Assembly (NCBI GenBank): GCA_045595285.1
Contig: JAZOAC010000027.1
Coordinates: 1 to 64,000 of the forward strand
DNA from: UBA1731 sp045595285
Lineage (GTDB): Bacteria; Verrucomicrobiota; Kiritimatiellia; RFP12; UBA1067
Direction of reading: 5' to 3'
Length of the DNA: 64,000 nucleotides
Position 1 is the first letter of the stretch, and every line of letters starts with the position of its first letter. The notes under the pieces are model-generated. The model was not told the DNA's origin. It saw only the letters and a list, made by a program, of their open reading frames with translations, and did no database searches. Below are positions 8,636-18,277 of this stretch, one piece after another. The translations under genes were made by a program, and so were the position numbers.

Positions 8636-10282
8636 ATGAATAGATTTGCTTATACAATAATTGCGTTAGTGTGTACTGTTCTGTGCGCCAACGCCTCGAT
8701 GACTGAATTAGGGATCGATCTTCCTAAACAGGGAGATGTCAGGGTGCTGACCATTGATCCCGATGGCGGACAAAAGGTTTCGGTTTCCTTTGACGTTCCT
8801 GTATCCGACATTCAGCAGATATGGCGTCCTGACTATCAGCAGCCGTTTTTGGAGCGTAAATGGTGGATGACGGCGAACACAAGTTCGATGTGCGATATGC
8901 CGTATATGGCCTTTTTCAATCTTGCCGAGACCAACAGGCTGTCTTTCGGAGCGGAAGCGCTTGAATGGGATTGCCGCATTTCGTCCAAGATAAATCAGGA
9001 GAAGGGGGTGTATGCCGTCACATTGACTGTTGCAGCCGACGCTCCCGGAAAGATCCGGCCGTTCAAGGTGACGATAGATCGCCGTTCTGTCGTGTGGACT
9101 GATGCGCTTGCTGATTGGCGAAATTCCCTTTCGTACAGCAAGGGACGGTATCCCGAAGCGGCATGGAAACCGGTGTATTGCACATGGTATGCGGTGCATG
9201 CCGCACTCTCTCAGGATTGGGTGGAGCGGACGGGTGAGATTGCCGCGAAGCTGGGTTTTGGCACGTTCATTCTTGATGATGGCTGGAGCTATGACGAATC
9301 TAAGCGCGTCAATCCTGACAGCATCAAAGAATGGTATCGTGATGTCGGCAAGTGGGATGGTTTCTCACTTGAGAAATTCCCGGATTTCAAGGCGCATCGT
9401 GAGAGAATGCGTGCGTTGGGGCTCAAATATCTTGTGTGGGTGTCTCCCTATTTTATAGGGACGCGTTCACCGGCCTATGCCAAATGGAGAGGCAGGCTTG
9501 CCGGACAGGAGCCGTTCGAGGGTAATGTTCTGACAGATGTCGCAGATGCCGAAATGATGGAGTCTGTGACGGAACAGCTGGTTCGCCTCCTGAAGGATTC
9601 CGATCTCGACGGATTGAAGATCGACTTTTTGGACTACATAAAACCGTCGGTCGAAAAGCCCCGTTCCGGGTTTGGGTATCGCTATGTCCGCAATCTCATG
9701 AACAGGCTTAAGTCCGTGAAGCCGGATGGGCTTTTTGAGTTCCGCCAGAGCTACGCAACGCCGTTGACTCTTGAACTCGGTACGCAGTTCCGGGCGGGAG
9801 ACGTTCCTTTCGAATGGCTTTGCAACATTATGCGCATAGCCCAGATACGTCTTGCGGTAGGCGATGGTGTGCCGGTTCATGCCGACCCGATCTTCTGGTC
9901 GCAGCATGAAACCAAGGATAATATCGCCCGTCACTTCATGGCGGCGATGGCCGGAGTGCCAATGGTTTCGATGGATTTTGAGAGACTGCCTGCTTGGCAG
10001 AAGGATGAAGTTGCCAAGTGGATGCGTATCTATTCGCAGCGGATAGAGCCTTTTCAGAAGAAAGGGCGCTGGAATATGGTCTATCGCAATGGCTCGCTCG
10101 CATACGTGACAAGCATCCATGGCGATGAGGCTTTGGCCATAGTTGTAGATTCGAGCACGTCTTTAAAGTCGTTGGATTGCGATCTTGCCGGAAAGCGGAC
10201 GATCATCATGAATCTCGGATACGCTCCGGTCTGCATACAGGGTACGCTGGCTGCCCCTGCGCAAGCTGTTATTCCGCAGTAG
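8636..10282 (+). CDS. Secreted GH36-like alpha-galactosidase (melibiase family)
   Basis: 548 aa with signal peptide (cleavage near ANA-S, about residue 21). After a beta-sandwich N-terminus comes a TIM barrel of clan GH-D: ILDDGWSYD, KYLVWVSPY and DGLKIDFLDY, in which Asp330 matches the nucleophile position (K-x-D). FRAGDVPFEW with Asp389 lies at the spacing expected for the acid/base. Family knowledge gives alpha-galactosidase or alpha-N-acetylgalactosaminidase activity; substrate choice cannot be read. It lies just outside the XylR-linked operon but fits the same carbohydrate theme, and inside the pair of direct repeats. Confidence 0.8.
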   Translation: MNRFAYTIIALVCTVLCANASMTELGIDLPKQGDVRVLTIDPDGGQKVSVSFDVPVSDIQQIWRPDYQQPFLERKWWMTANTSSMCDMPYMAFFNLAETNRLSFGAEALEWDCRISSKINQEKGVYAVTLTVAADAPGKIRPFKVTIDRRSVVWTDALADWRNSLSYSKGRYPEAAWKPVYCTWYAVHAALSQDWVERTGEIAAKLGFGTFILDDGWSYDESKRVNPDSIKEWYRDVGKWDGFSLEKFPDFKAHRERMRALGLKYLVWVSPYFIGTRSPAYAKWRGRLAGQEPFEGNVLTDVADAEMMESVTEQLVRLLKDSDLDGLKIDFLDYIKPSVEKPRSGFGYRYVRNLMNRLKSVKPDGLFEFRQSYATPLTLELGTQFRAGDVPFEWLCNIMRIAQIRLAVGDGVPVHADPIFWSQHETKDNIARHFMAAMAGVPMVSMDFERLPAWQKDEVAKWMRIYSQRIEPFQKKGRWNMVYRNGSLAYVTSIHGDEALAIVVDSSTSLKSLDCDLAGKRTIIMNLGYAPVCIQGTLAAPAQAVIPQ

Positions 10283-10340
10283 AAGGTTAGGGATGTGTTA
10301 TCCGAAAACCCTGAAGAATCAAGGAATAGAGAATCGTGGG

Positions 10341-10387
10341 GAAATCAAGGGGCATATCCTTCGAAAAAGCAAGATAAGTTAAAAAGA
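10341..10387. repeat. Direct repeat copy B
   Basis: Counterpart of 7079-7127 in the same orientation, with the identical core at 10365-10387. It lies between the GH36 gene and the Fic remnant. Confidence 0.7.
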
Positions 10388-10467
10388 TGGTTTAATATTC
10401 AATTAATTAAACACTTTCTCTCGCTTTTGAAGCCCTCCCCCACACACAGAAAGACTGCCGCGACGGT

Positions 10468-10758
10468 ATGATGTGTCCGGAAATCCACATAGATCCTCAC
10501 AGATTGATTCGCGATGAGCTGCCGAGGATCGACATATTCTCTGCCGAAGAAAAGGCACGGTTTGTTGAATGCCAGAATGTGTTTACGGAGCACATGAAGG
10601 AGATAGTGCCAGGAACAGGTGCGTACAGGCGCGAGCTTGAGCGGCTTGGAATCGACTTGAGCTGGAAATCTGCGCAGATCGAGGGAAACACCTATACGTT
10701 GATTGAGACGGAAACTCTGCTCAATTCTGATCGGCATTCCCTTGAAGATTGTCCATGA
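10468..10758 (+). pseudogene. Fic family protein, N-terminal remnant
   Basis: 96 codons matching only the N-terminal region of Fic/DOC proteins: DLSWKSAQIEGNTYTLIETETLL resembles the conserved helix before the Fic core. The HPFxxGNGR catalytic motif and the rest of the domain are absent. The frame runs into unrelated sequence after about residue 86, and neither other frame continues the match. It is therefore a truncated gene, next to repeat copy B, consistent with past rearrangement. Confidence 0.6.
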
Positions 10759-10944
10759 ACGTCTCTATAACGCCGCTTTGAGTGATTTGCTGTTGCGGCG
10801 GCGCGGATGTGTGGTACTATTGCCGCTGAGTTGGATTCTGCAGAAAACGGGAATGGCTCTCAAAATCGGCAAAAATAATCTAATAATGAAACTCTTTTCA
10901 TGGTTCTTCCCCGATTATTCCGGAACTGGCAAGGGTGGGGAATG
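10759..10944. other. Intergenic region with orphan promoter-like box
   Basis: No gene seen. TGgTACTAT at 10812-10820 with a G+C-rich tail matches the local promoter style on the + strand but leads into the 3' end of a convergent gene. Confidence 0.4.
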
Positions 10945-12153
10945 TCATCGGGTGGTGTGCTTCGCGTCTTCTGTGCTGCGCTGCCTACGGTATTCGGACA
11001 TCGTAACGCCTGACATTTTCCGGAATAGGTTTTTCGGGCTGTTCTCGCTTTTGAATCCGCACATTGAGATTATGCGCGCGACAGGATAGGAAGTTGAGGA
11101 GAGAAGTCTCTTCATTTCCTGTATGCGCCTGCCGCGGATCGTCTGAAGTATGCTTTCTTTCCGTACCTGACGGAAGCGAAGGGACAGGAGACTGCGCGAT
11201 ACGCCGGCATGGGTCACAACATCGCTAACCGAAATTCCTCTGCAGGCGTTCCTGTCTATAAAGTCCACCGCACGCTGCACAAGAAAACCCGAAGGCGACA
11301 GGGGGCGTGTCGACCCCCGTTCTGATATGCCGCCAATCTTGCATGCCATGAACTTCGGGCGTGAGGGGGAATTTCGGTTCATGATCATCTCGAGCGTCCT
11401 TGCCGCAAGAAAGCCTTCACCCTCGAAATCCGGCTTTACGCTCGAAAGCGGCGGGGAGACGAGATTGCACATGAGTTCGTCGTCATCAACGCCGAGTATT
11501 GATATCTGGTCGGGTATTGAGATCTTGCATCCGCCGCAAGCCATTGCCGCCCTGACAGCACAGGCGTCATATGCGCAGAACAACGCGGCCGGCTTAGGAA
11601 GGGACGTCAGCCAGGCTGCAAGCTTTGCGTTGTAACTGTTTTCATCAGCGGATTTGCACTCGAAAAAGATACAGGTGCGTCCCATGTGCTTGAGCTCTTC
11701 GCGAAAGGCCTTCCCCCTTGCGATGCTCCAGTGCGGGCTGTTCTCCTGCGGCAGAAAGGCGAAACTGGAGAAGTTTCCAAGCGATGCGAGATGCCTGGCT
11801 GCGGATATGCCTATGTTTCGGTTGTCCACGCGAATGTATGTCCGTGGAGCCGTTTTGTTCGGAGCGGATCTTTGGGGCTCTGAATCCATAAAAACCGCCG
11901 GAAGGTCGAAGGACAGGAGCGCATTCTGGATTGAAATGTCGGAATTGCCTGCGTTGACGTTTGCCAGGAGACCATCGAAGCTGTTGATGTCCAGATGCTT
12001 CAGCAGTTCTGCCGTATGCTCCTTGTAGCACTGAATCAGTCGGATGCTCCAGAGGTGTGACGTTCCGATGAAACGAAGTATGCCGGACAACTGCTGGCGT
12101 CCTGATAAATCATTCATCTCAAGCACGATAAGAACTTTCTTCGGTGACTTCAT
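10945..12153 (-). CDS. XylR-like transcriptional regulator (sugar-binding domain plus AraC HTH)
   Basis: 402 aa. Residues about 5-270 resemble the LacI/periplasmic-binding-protein fold used as a sugar sensor (FDGLLANV, VDNRNIGISAARHL, ILGVDDDELMCNLVSPPLSSV). Residues about 290-395 are an AraC-type double helix-turn-helix (ISVSDVVTHAGVSRSLLSLRFRQ, then ISMCGFKSENSPKNLFRKMSGVTMSEYRR). This is the architecture of XylR, the xylose activator. It diverges from the glycosidase operon at 12260, which it probably controls, with about 80 bp between the two -10 boxes. Its own -10 lies 6 nt before the ATG, predicting a leaderless mRNA. Confidence 0.85.
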   Translation of the reverse strand: MKSPKKVLIVLEMNDLSGRQQLSGILRFIGTSHLWSIRLIQCYKEHTAELLKHLDINSFDGLLANVNAGNSDISIQNALLSFDLPAVFMDSEPQRSAPNKTAPRTYIRVDNRNIGISAARHLASLGNFSSFAFLPQENSPHWSIARGKAFREELKHMGRTCIFFECKSADENSYNAKLAAWLTSLPKPAALFCAYDACAVRAAMACGGCKISIPDQISILGVDDDELMCNLVSPPLSSVKPDFEGEGFLAARTLEMIMNRNSPSRPKFMACKIGGISERGSTRPLSPSGFLVQRAVDFIDRNACRGISVSDVVTHAGVSRSLLSLRFRQVRKESILQTIRGRRIQEMKRLLSSTSYPVARIISMCGFKSENSPKNLFRKMSGVTMSEYRRQRSTEDAKHTTR

Positions 12154-12159
12154 GCGTCT

Positions 12160-12168
12160 ATTGTACCA
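12160..12168 (-). promoter_or_regulatory. Extended -10 of the XylR-like gene, leaderless
   Basis: On the minus strand TGgTACAAT ends 6 nt before the ATG at 12153, so transcription should start at or next to the A of the start codon. Confidence 0.7.
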
Positions 12169-12243
12169 TGAGGTGTGTTTTTTGTGTTGTCAGAACCGAT
12201 ATATTTCTTTTGTCGATTTGAATATGAGCGGGTCATTGAAAAA

Positions 12244-12252
12244 TGATACTAT
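12244..12252 (+). promoter_or_regulatory. Extended -10 of the acyltransferase operon, leaderless
   Basis: TGaTACTAT followed by seven bases and ATG 12260. It is divergent from the regulator's promoter, and the 12169-12243 interval is the likely operator region. Confidence 0.65.
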
Positions 12253-12259
12253 ATGTGAC

Positions 12260-13429
12260 ATGAAAAACGTTAAGACCAGGTATGATATTCTTGATGGACT
12301 TCGCGGAGTGGCGGCGATTCTCGTCGTCGTCTCCCATGTGTGCGAATGCTATATGCCATCGTCGCGGATGTGGCCGCAGTGGGTGGGGCATGCACACCTT
12401 GCCGTGGATTTCTTTTTCGCCCTTTCGGGTTTTGTGATAGCGTACGCCTATGATGACAGATGGGGGAAGATGTCGTACTGGGATTTTGCCGGGCGGCGGC
12501 TTTTGCGTCTGCATCCGCTTGTAGTGCTCGGATGTGTTCTCGGATTTGCCGTTTATCTCATATATGGAAAGTGGGTGGATCCGAACATGGCGCGGCTCCC
12601 CTTGTGGATGGCGGGACTGCTTTTCGCGATGACGTGCTTTATGCTACCAGTGCCGCGCGTTGTCGGCGGCGTTGCCGTATTCAATATGAATCCGTTCAAC
12701 GGACCCAACTGGTCACTCACATACGAGTATGTCGCAAATATTCTCTACGCGCTTGTCTTTAGGCGTCTCGGGAAGCGAATGCTGGCTCTTCTCATGATCA
12801 TTGCTGGCGTTCTCAGTGTATGCTTTGTGATGAAGTTCGACATATGGGGCAATCTTGCAGGGCGCGCCCGGTATTCGCTGACTGCGGGCTTCGGCCTTAC
12901 GTGGAGTGCCGGCGGCGTGTACGGCGGATTGATCAGGCTTCTCTTTCCGTTTCTGATGGGCATGTTCATCGCCCGCAGCAGAAAGTTCCTCCGTCTGCCT
13001 CATGCGTTTTGGCTTTGTTCCGCTGCTCTTGTCGCCGTCATCATGGTTCCCCGTACCGGAATGTTCGCCAAAGGCGATGGCTGGACATATCAGATGGCGG
13101 ATCCTCTGAATGGGATTTTCGAGCTGTTCTGCCTGTTTGTGGCGTTTCCTCTCATTCTTTGCGTCGGCGCTGGCGGCGAGGTGAAAAACGCAACGTCGGT
13201 GAGGCTGTGCAGGTTTCTCGGCGCAATTTCCTATCCGCTCTACATGGTGCATTATCCGTTCATCCACATCTACCATGCATGGGCGGTCGACAACGCGCTG
13301 GCGTATCCGTTGAGCGTACATGTAGCCATTGCCGCAGGTTTTACATTGGGATCGATCTTCCTTGCCTGGCTTACGCTTAAACTGTACGATGAACCGGTTC
13401 GTCGCTGGTTGAGCGGAAGAAAACCGTGA
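12260..13429 (+). CDS. Membrane acyltransferase 3 family protein
   Basis: 389 aa from ATG 12260 (a longer frame opens at 12044 but would cross the regulator's start and the promoter). It shows the family's opening DGLRGVAAILVVVSH with the conserved His, then FFALSGFVIAYAY and RRLLRLHPL, with about ten hydrophobic membrane segments. Such integral membrane enzymes move acyl groups, often acetyl, onto sugars of surface glycans or other carbohydrates. As first gene of a glycosidase operon under a sugar-responsive regulator, it may modify host or self glycans. It ends 32 nt before the next gene's preferred start. Confidence 0.85.
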   Translation: MKNVKTRYDILDGLRGVAAILVVVSHVCECYMPSSRMWPQWVGHAHLAVDFFFALSGFVIAYAYDDRWGKMSYWDFAGRRLLRLHPLVVLGCVLGFAVYLIYGKWVDPNMARLPLWMAGLLFAMTCFMLPVPRVVGGVAVFNMNPFNGPNWSLTYEYVANILYALVFRRLGKRMLALLMIIAGVLSVCFVMKFDIWGNLAGRARYSLTAGFGLTWSAGGVYGGLIRLLFPFLMGMFIARSRKFLRLPHAFWLCSAALVAVIMVPRTGMFAKGDGWTYQMADPLNGIFELFCLFVAFPLILCVGAGGEVKNATSVRLCRFLGAISYPLYMVHYPFIHIYHAWAVDNALAYPLSVHVAIAAGFTLGSIFLAWLTLKLYDEPVRRWLSGRKP

Positions 13430-13461
13430 ATCACCAATTTCATAAGCGGGGTGAATATAAC

Positions 13462-15387
13462 ATGAAGAAGATATTGTATTTAACGGGCTTTGCGGTCTTT
13501 GCGGTCGCTTCGTACCATGTAGTCTTGAAGTTTGAGCCGGTAAAGCCGCCGCCGCGGCAGATCGCACCGGATGACGGTGTGGTTCCGCGCTGGGAAAAGC
13601 CTAAGACCACGCGTCGCTATCTGCACGGACCTCTCTCCGAACGTCTGCTTACCTTCTGGCGCGAGGGTAAGCTCGTGTTCGCTGAGAATGAACACAATGC
13701 AGACTGGCACCTTCCATATTCGAAGCAGTCTGCACATGCGGCATGGCTTGTGCGCGGGGATGGAACGCCGTTCGACTTCAAGTCCGCGGAATTGAACGTC
13801 ACCGCCGACGGGGCGCCGGACCATTCGCAGTCATGGTCGGATGACGGTGTACGTGTCGGTCTTTCGGCGTGTTCCCCGTTCGGGAGGAAACCTTCGATAT
13901 TCGCAAGGGCATCGTTTGCGAATGAAAGCGGGGCCCCGGTCGAGCGAGAGTTTCTCGTGCTGTTGAGATGTGCGCCGGAGATGATGCTCGTCCATTCGGG
14001 CCCGGATGTATATTCGTTCTACAGGGCCGACGTGGATAAGTGGATGAAAATAACGGCGGCGGACTGGAGCCGAAGAGGAGATGCGTTCCGGAGCGGAGAC
14101 AGGTTCGTGTCGTTCGGCGGAAAGAGCGTTGCCGGGTTTTCATGGGATGCCGAAAAGGGAGGCGTCAGGTTCTCCGTACAGCTCAAGCCCGGCGAGAATA
14201 AGACCGTGGATTTCATCCTTGGCCGGGGCGAAGAGCCGTCCATCGGCTATGACGCGGCGCGTTCGTCGATGAAGGCATCGTGGAAATCCGAGCTCTCCCG
14301 ACTTGTTCTGCCGGAGACGGCCCGCCGCGACCGGGAACGCAGAAAACTCGTGCGGCATCTTGCGGTGCAGATGCTTCAGTGCATCGCTATGCCTGCGAAC
14401 GGCGCGAACCATGTGCTTCCGCGTCAGGGCGGACTTCAGCGTCTGGTGTGGCCCGGAGAGTCCATCCATGTGGTGACAGCGCTCAATCTCATCGGACTTT
14501 CCAACTATGCAGACGAGATATGCGACTTCTACATGACGCATTGCGTAAAGAAAAACGGCGAGGCGGGTTCTTTCCGCAACAACTGGGCGGGAGATACGGC
14601 CTATGTTCTGAGGATATTCGCGCAGCACTGTGTCGCAACTCGCAACACCGCGATGTGGAGGATGCATTCTGAAAAGGCCGCGAAATCCTTTGCATGGATC
14701 AGGGCGAAACGCACGGCGGACGGACTCTTCCCCGCGATGAAGTCTACGGATTCCCATTCCGGACTCCAGCATTGGGGGCATACGGACCTTGTTAACATGG
14801 AGGCGCTCGAATGGTATGCAAAGGCCTGCGAGATGTTCGCGGAGACGAATGCCGCAGAGGTTCGCGCCGAATGGAAGGATTACCGCGCAGCAATGGTGAA
14901 GATACTTGACGGCTGGAGAGAGAAGTCGAAGGGTAAGGACGAATTGTTCCTTCCGATCACCGCAACCGGCGAAAGCGAAGAGGACCTCGTGAACCAGGGG
15001 TTCTTCTACTTGCACCCGGCGGGGTTTGCGGAAAGCGGACTTCTTACGACGGACGAGCTTCTGCGTCTGCGCAAGAACATTCTGCGCCGCGGCTTTGCGA
15101 ACGAAAACGGTTTGTACATGCGCCACCCGTCGCCGGTGCCGGAGTTCAACAGGCACATCTGGTACACCACCTGGAGCGAAAAGCAGTGGATGGCGGCATG
15201 GATGCGCGCAGGGAAGTTCGATCTCGCGGAACAGGCGCTGGAGGCTACGCTCAAATATTCCGTTTCGGATGAGTATATCGTCGGTGAACGCTATCACGAC
15301 ACGAATCCGTGGTATTTCCCGTGGAGTCCGAACGCCTCCGGCTCAGGACGCATCGTACAGATGCTTTTCGATTGTGTTGAACGCTAG
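13462..15387 (+). CDS. Secreted or anchored six-hairpin glycosidase-like protein
   Basis: 641 aa from ATG 13462; a GTG at 13426 overlapping the previous stop is possible. The N-terminus is a signal peptide or anchor (MKKILYLTGFAVFAVASYHVVLKF). Residues about 50-290 look like a beta-sandwich; about 295-640 look like an (alpha/alpha)6 barrel with repeated Trp-rich helix-loop motifs (QRLVWPGESIHV, GSFRNNWAGDTAY, HWGHTDLVNMEALEWYAKA). This is the GH-like plan of sandwich plus toroid seen in several glycosidase families, but I cannot assign a family or catalytic residues. It is second in the XylR-linked operon. Confidence 0.6.
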   Translation: MKKILYLTGFAVFAVASYHVVLKFEPVKPPPRQIAPDDGVVPRWEKPKTTRRYLHGPLSERLLTFWREGKLVFAENEHNADWHLPYSKQSAHAAWLVRGDGTPFDFKSAELNVTADGAPDHSQSWSDDGVRVGLSACSPFGRKPSIFARASFANESGAPVEREFLVLLRCAPEMMLVHSGPDVYSFYRADVDKWMKITAADWSRRGDAFRSGDRFVSFGGKSVAGFSWDAEKGGVRFSVQLKPGENKTVDFILGRGEEPSIGYDAARSSMKASWKSELSRLVLPETARRDRERRKLVRHLAVQMLQCIAMPANGANHVLPRQGGLQRLVWPGESIHVVTALNLIGLSNYADEICDFYMTHCVKKNGEAGSFRNNWAGDTAYVLRIFAQHCVATRNTAMWRMHSEKAAKSFAWIRAKRTADGLFPAMKSTDSHSGLQHWGHTDLVNMEALEWYAKACEMFAETNAAEVRAEWKDYRAAMVKILDGWREKSKGKDELFLPITATGESEEDLVNQGFFYLHPAGFAESGLLTTDELLRLRKNILRRGFANENGLYMRHPSPVPEFNRHIWYTTWSEKQWMAAWMRAGKFDLAEQALEATLKYSVSDEYIVGERYHDTNPWYFPWSPNASGSGRIVQMLFDCVER

Positions 15388-15405
15388 AAGAAAGAGGATT
15401 AAAAC

Positions 15406-18237
15406 ATGAAAGTGAAGTATTTTATTCTGTTGGGTTTCATTGGCATCAGCATTGCCGTAACTGCTTCCGAAATCGAGTATTTTGCCGATGCACAGAACGG
15501 CAATGACGAATGGGATGGTTTGAGCGAGACGTTTGTTTCGGGGAATACAGGCCCTAAGAAAACGGTCGGCGCGGCCGTAGAGCTCGCGAATGCGGACGGT
15601 GTACCGTCCATCGTTACTCTTCTTCCCGGAACTTATGACAGGGGCGAGTATTTTGCGGGCGGCATGACCAACAGAATAGTCATTACTCAGCCTCATCTGA
15701 AGATACGCTCGAAGGAAGGAAAGAATACCGTATTTCTTTCGGGCAATCATGATCAGACTGATGCGCATGGTCTCGGTCCGTCGGCGGTTCGCGTGGCGTA
15801 TATCGCGGAAGATTTAATGGGAATGGGGAATAGTGATGCTGATATTCAGGCCACGAATGTCGTGTTCGAAGGGGTTACCATATGCAACGGTGCCACATTA
15901 AAAAGCGATGGCGGTTCGTTAAACGCTTCAGCCTGTGGCGACGGCGGCGGAGTCTACTGCAGAACACCGGAAGGCGGCGGAGCTTCACTCCTGATTGATT
16001 GCGTTGTGTCCAACTGCTCGGCTTTTGCAAGAGGAGGCGCTCTTTTCAGACAGAATGCGTACCGTACTCTTTTTGTCGACAACTATGCAGGCACAGGCGG
16101 TTCGGCAATGGCTTTCGGTTCAATGGCGTTTTGCGTCGTGGCGGACAACCGTGGAGAATCGACAACATACAATATGAGAAGGGCGGTGAACTGTACTTTT
16201 GCCAATAATGAAAAATATGCGTTCATGGGCGGATATGAGATGTATGTGTTTAACTGCCTATCATTCGGCAACGGCAATAACGGTAGCAGTCCAAGCGGCA
16301 ATGCGCATGTGTACTATTATGACTCTGTTTGCGCTTCTCCGATGAGACTGTTGGACGGACAAGACAAGAGCAGTCTTGTTTCTGATGCGGATCCTTCGTG
16401 GTTCGCGCATTCGCCAGACTTCGGATGGCAGAATCTGGTAGGAAGCCCGGCGATCGGAAAAGGACAGGGATATCGCATTCCCGAGAAGGCCCTTCGTCTT
16501 CCGCCTGGGTATGTTTATTGCGATTTCACCGGAGATCCCGTCGTGACATCCGGCAGGGTCGATTGCGGCGCAGTGCAGTCCGATCCGCTGATGAGGTGCG
16601 TGATAGAAGGTGCGGGCGGCGGAGTTTCCGTCGAAGGGGCGAATGTCGGCACGAACATTTTTGCGGATGCGACCGAAATTACGGTTGTCGCCACATCCGC
16701 CAGAACAAGACCGTTCGTTGGTTTTGAAGTGAATGGAGTGCAACATCCCGCTGTGTCCGACAGGTATACGCTTCAAATCTCAGATAGTTCGGCGACGATC
16801 CGCGCAATCTATGGGAAGACATGGTATGTGGATGCTGAAAACGGTTCGGATTTCAATTTTGGTGGATCTGCGGACAATGCACTGAAGACTATTCGTGCTG
16901 CAACCACGAATTCGATTGCTGGGGACGTGGTGCTGGTGGCGGCAGGAATCTATGGAGAGTCAGAAGGGATTCAGTTCCACACGAAACCTATCGATGACGT
17001 CAAGACGAGCCCGATAAATGTCGGGTCGCGTGTGCTGGTGCCCTATAACGTGACAGTAAGGTCGTTGAAGGGTCCGGAGAATACGATCATAACCGGACGT
17101 GCGGCGACATCGGATGCCGATGCATACGGCAATGGTCCGGATGCAGTGCGTTGCGCGATGCTTGAAGGGTCGGGCTCCGTTCTTGACGGTTTTACCCTTA
17201 CCGGCGGACATACCTCAACGGGTTCGGAAGCCAGGGACGACAATGACGGTGGGGCCATAATTGCGCGTACTGGCGCAGTCGCGAAGAACTGCATCATCAC
17301 AAACAACTTTGCCGCCCGCAGCGGCGCCGCGCTGAAAACGACGTTGATCGATTGCAGGATATTGAACAATACAGCAACGGTCAGAGCTTCTGTCGGGCGC
17401 GAGTGCGGATTCTACAGATGCATCATCGACGGAAACGTGGGAGGCGAGCAGGCGATGCAGTATTTCTATGATGTCGATTCCTGTACCATCGGCAAGGATA
17501 ATCTTGATCTGAATGGAGGCAAAGGCGCAATACTCGGCTATTATGCGAGCCAGAACTCCAAGATAGCGAATTCGGTCATTTTAGGTTCTTGGCTATCTAA
17601 GGAACCTCATTGTACGATTCGGAATTGTGTGTTCGTCTCAAAACCCGCGAACGTTTTGCAGGAACATATTGCTGATTGTATCGTGACAAATCTGGATTCT
17701 TTGGCTTTTGATTCCGAATACCATCCCGTGATCGGCGCAAATGTCGCGATTGACATTGGCGATGTTTCGATTGTTTCATATCGGATTGATGACGCAAAGG
17801 ATCTGCTTGGCTGTCAGCGCATCATGAACGGCCGCATGGATGCCGGCGCGGTTGAAGCCGATTGGCGTCCCTTGTATGCAAAATACCTTGGCGGGAGAAG
17901 ACTTGTCGTGACTGCTGTCTCTCCTGAGGTGCGCGCAACCGCCGCCAATCAGGTTTACATACCTGTTGGGTCAGTGGATTGTGTATTGCCTCTTGCGGAT
18001 ATGCGCAACAGTTGGTTCTATGTTGATTTTGACGTGATAGGCACCGGAGCACTGAACATCCATGTGGATGGTGTTTTGGCAGGCTCATATTCGTCAGGAA
18101 GGCGGCAGGTGAGATTTTCAGCCGGATCCGGCAGAGTCTCTGTCAGAATGGAATATGTTCCTGGCATGGATGACGAAGGCGGTGTTGTGATATATGCCGT
18201 TCGCGAGGTTGTCGGAACGGTCATTCTGTTCAGGTGA
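15406..18237 (+). CDS. Secreted right-handed beta-helix protein with two tandem helix domains
   Basis: 943 aa with signal peptide (cleavage near residue 20). Two similar halves each open with a YxADAxNGxD-type motif (YFADAQNGND near 25, WYVDAENGSDF near 470) followed by parallel beta-helix rungs, including CxxxxGGGVYCR, NCSAFARGGALFR, DGFTLTGG and DNDGGAIIA. This resembles pectate-lyase-like and choice-of-anchor-Q proteins. The C-terminal 120 residues form a separate beta domain. It may be a polysaccharide lyase or a binding protein; no catalytic residues can be named. It lies 18 nt after the previous gene in the same operon. Confidence 0.65.
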   Translation: MKVKYFILLGFIGISIAVTASEIEYFADAQNGNDEWDGLSETFVSGNTGPKKTVGAAVELANADGVPSIVTLLPGTYDRGEYFAGGMTNRIVITQPHLKIRSKEGKNTVFLSGNHDQTDAHGLGPSAVRVAYIAEDLMGMGNSDADIQATNVVFEGVTICNGATLKSDGGSLNASACGDGGGVYCRTPEGGGASLLIDCVVSNCSAFARGGALFRQNAYRTLFVDNYAGTGGSAMAFGSMAFCVVADNRGESTTYNMRRAVNCTFANNEKYAFMGGYEMYVFNCLSFGNGNNGSSPSGNAHVYYYDSVCASPMRLLDGQDKSSLVSDADPSWFAHSPDFGWQNLVGSPAIGKGQGYRIPEKALRLPPGYVYCDFTGDPVVTSGRVDCGAVQSDPLMRCVIEGAGGGVSVEGANVGTNIFADATEITVVATSARTRPFVGFEVNGVQHPAVSDRYTLQISDSSATIRAIYGKTWYVDAENGSDFNFGGSADNALKTIRAATTNSIAGDVVLVAAGIYGESEGIQFHTKPIDDVKTSPINVGSRVLVPYNVTVRSLKGPENTIITGRAATSDADAYGNGPDAVRCAMLEGSGSVLDGFTLTGGHTSTGSEARDDNDGGAIIARTGAVAKNCIITNNFAARSGAALKTTLIDCRILNNTATVRASVGRECGFYRCIIDGNVGGEQAMQYFYDVDSCTIGKDNLDLNGGKGAILGYYASQNSKIANSVILGSWLSKEPHCTIRNCVFVSKPANVLQEHIADCIVTNLDSLAFDSEYHPVIGANVAIDIGDVSIVSYRIDDAKDLLGCQRIMNGRMDAGAVEADWRPLYAKYLGGRRLVVTAVSPEVRATAANQVYIPVGSVDCVLPLADMRNSWFYVDFDVIGTGALNIHVDGVLAGSYSSGRRQVRFSAGSGRVSVRMEYVPGMDDEGGVVIYAVREVVGTVILFR

Positions 18238-18277
18238 TGGAAGAGTTGCCGAAAAGTAACAAGGAAGGACCCATTCA

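Noticed and set aside
12044..12259. N-terminal extension of the acyltransferase
   Set aside because: It would overlap the divergent regulator gene and the promoter; the conserved domain begins right after ATG 12260.
14140..15297. 385-codon minus-strand ORF
   Set aside because: Opposite strand of the six-hairpin gene, which has clear domain patterns; the reverse product has none.
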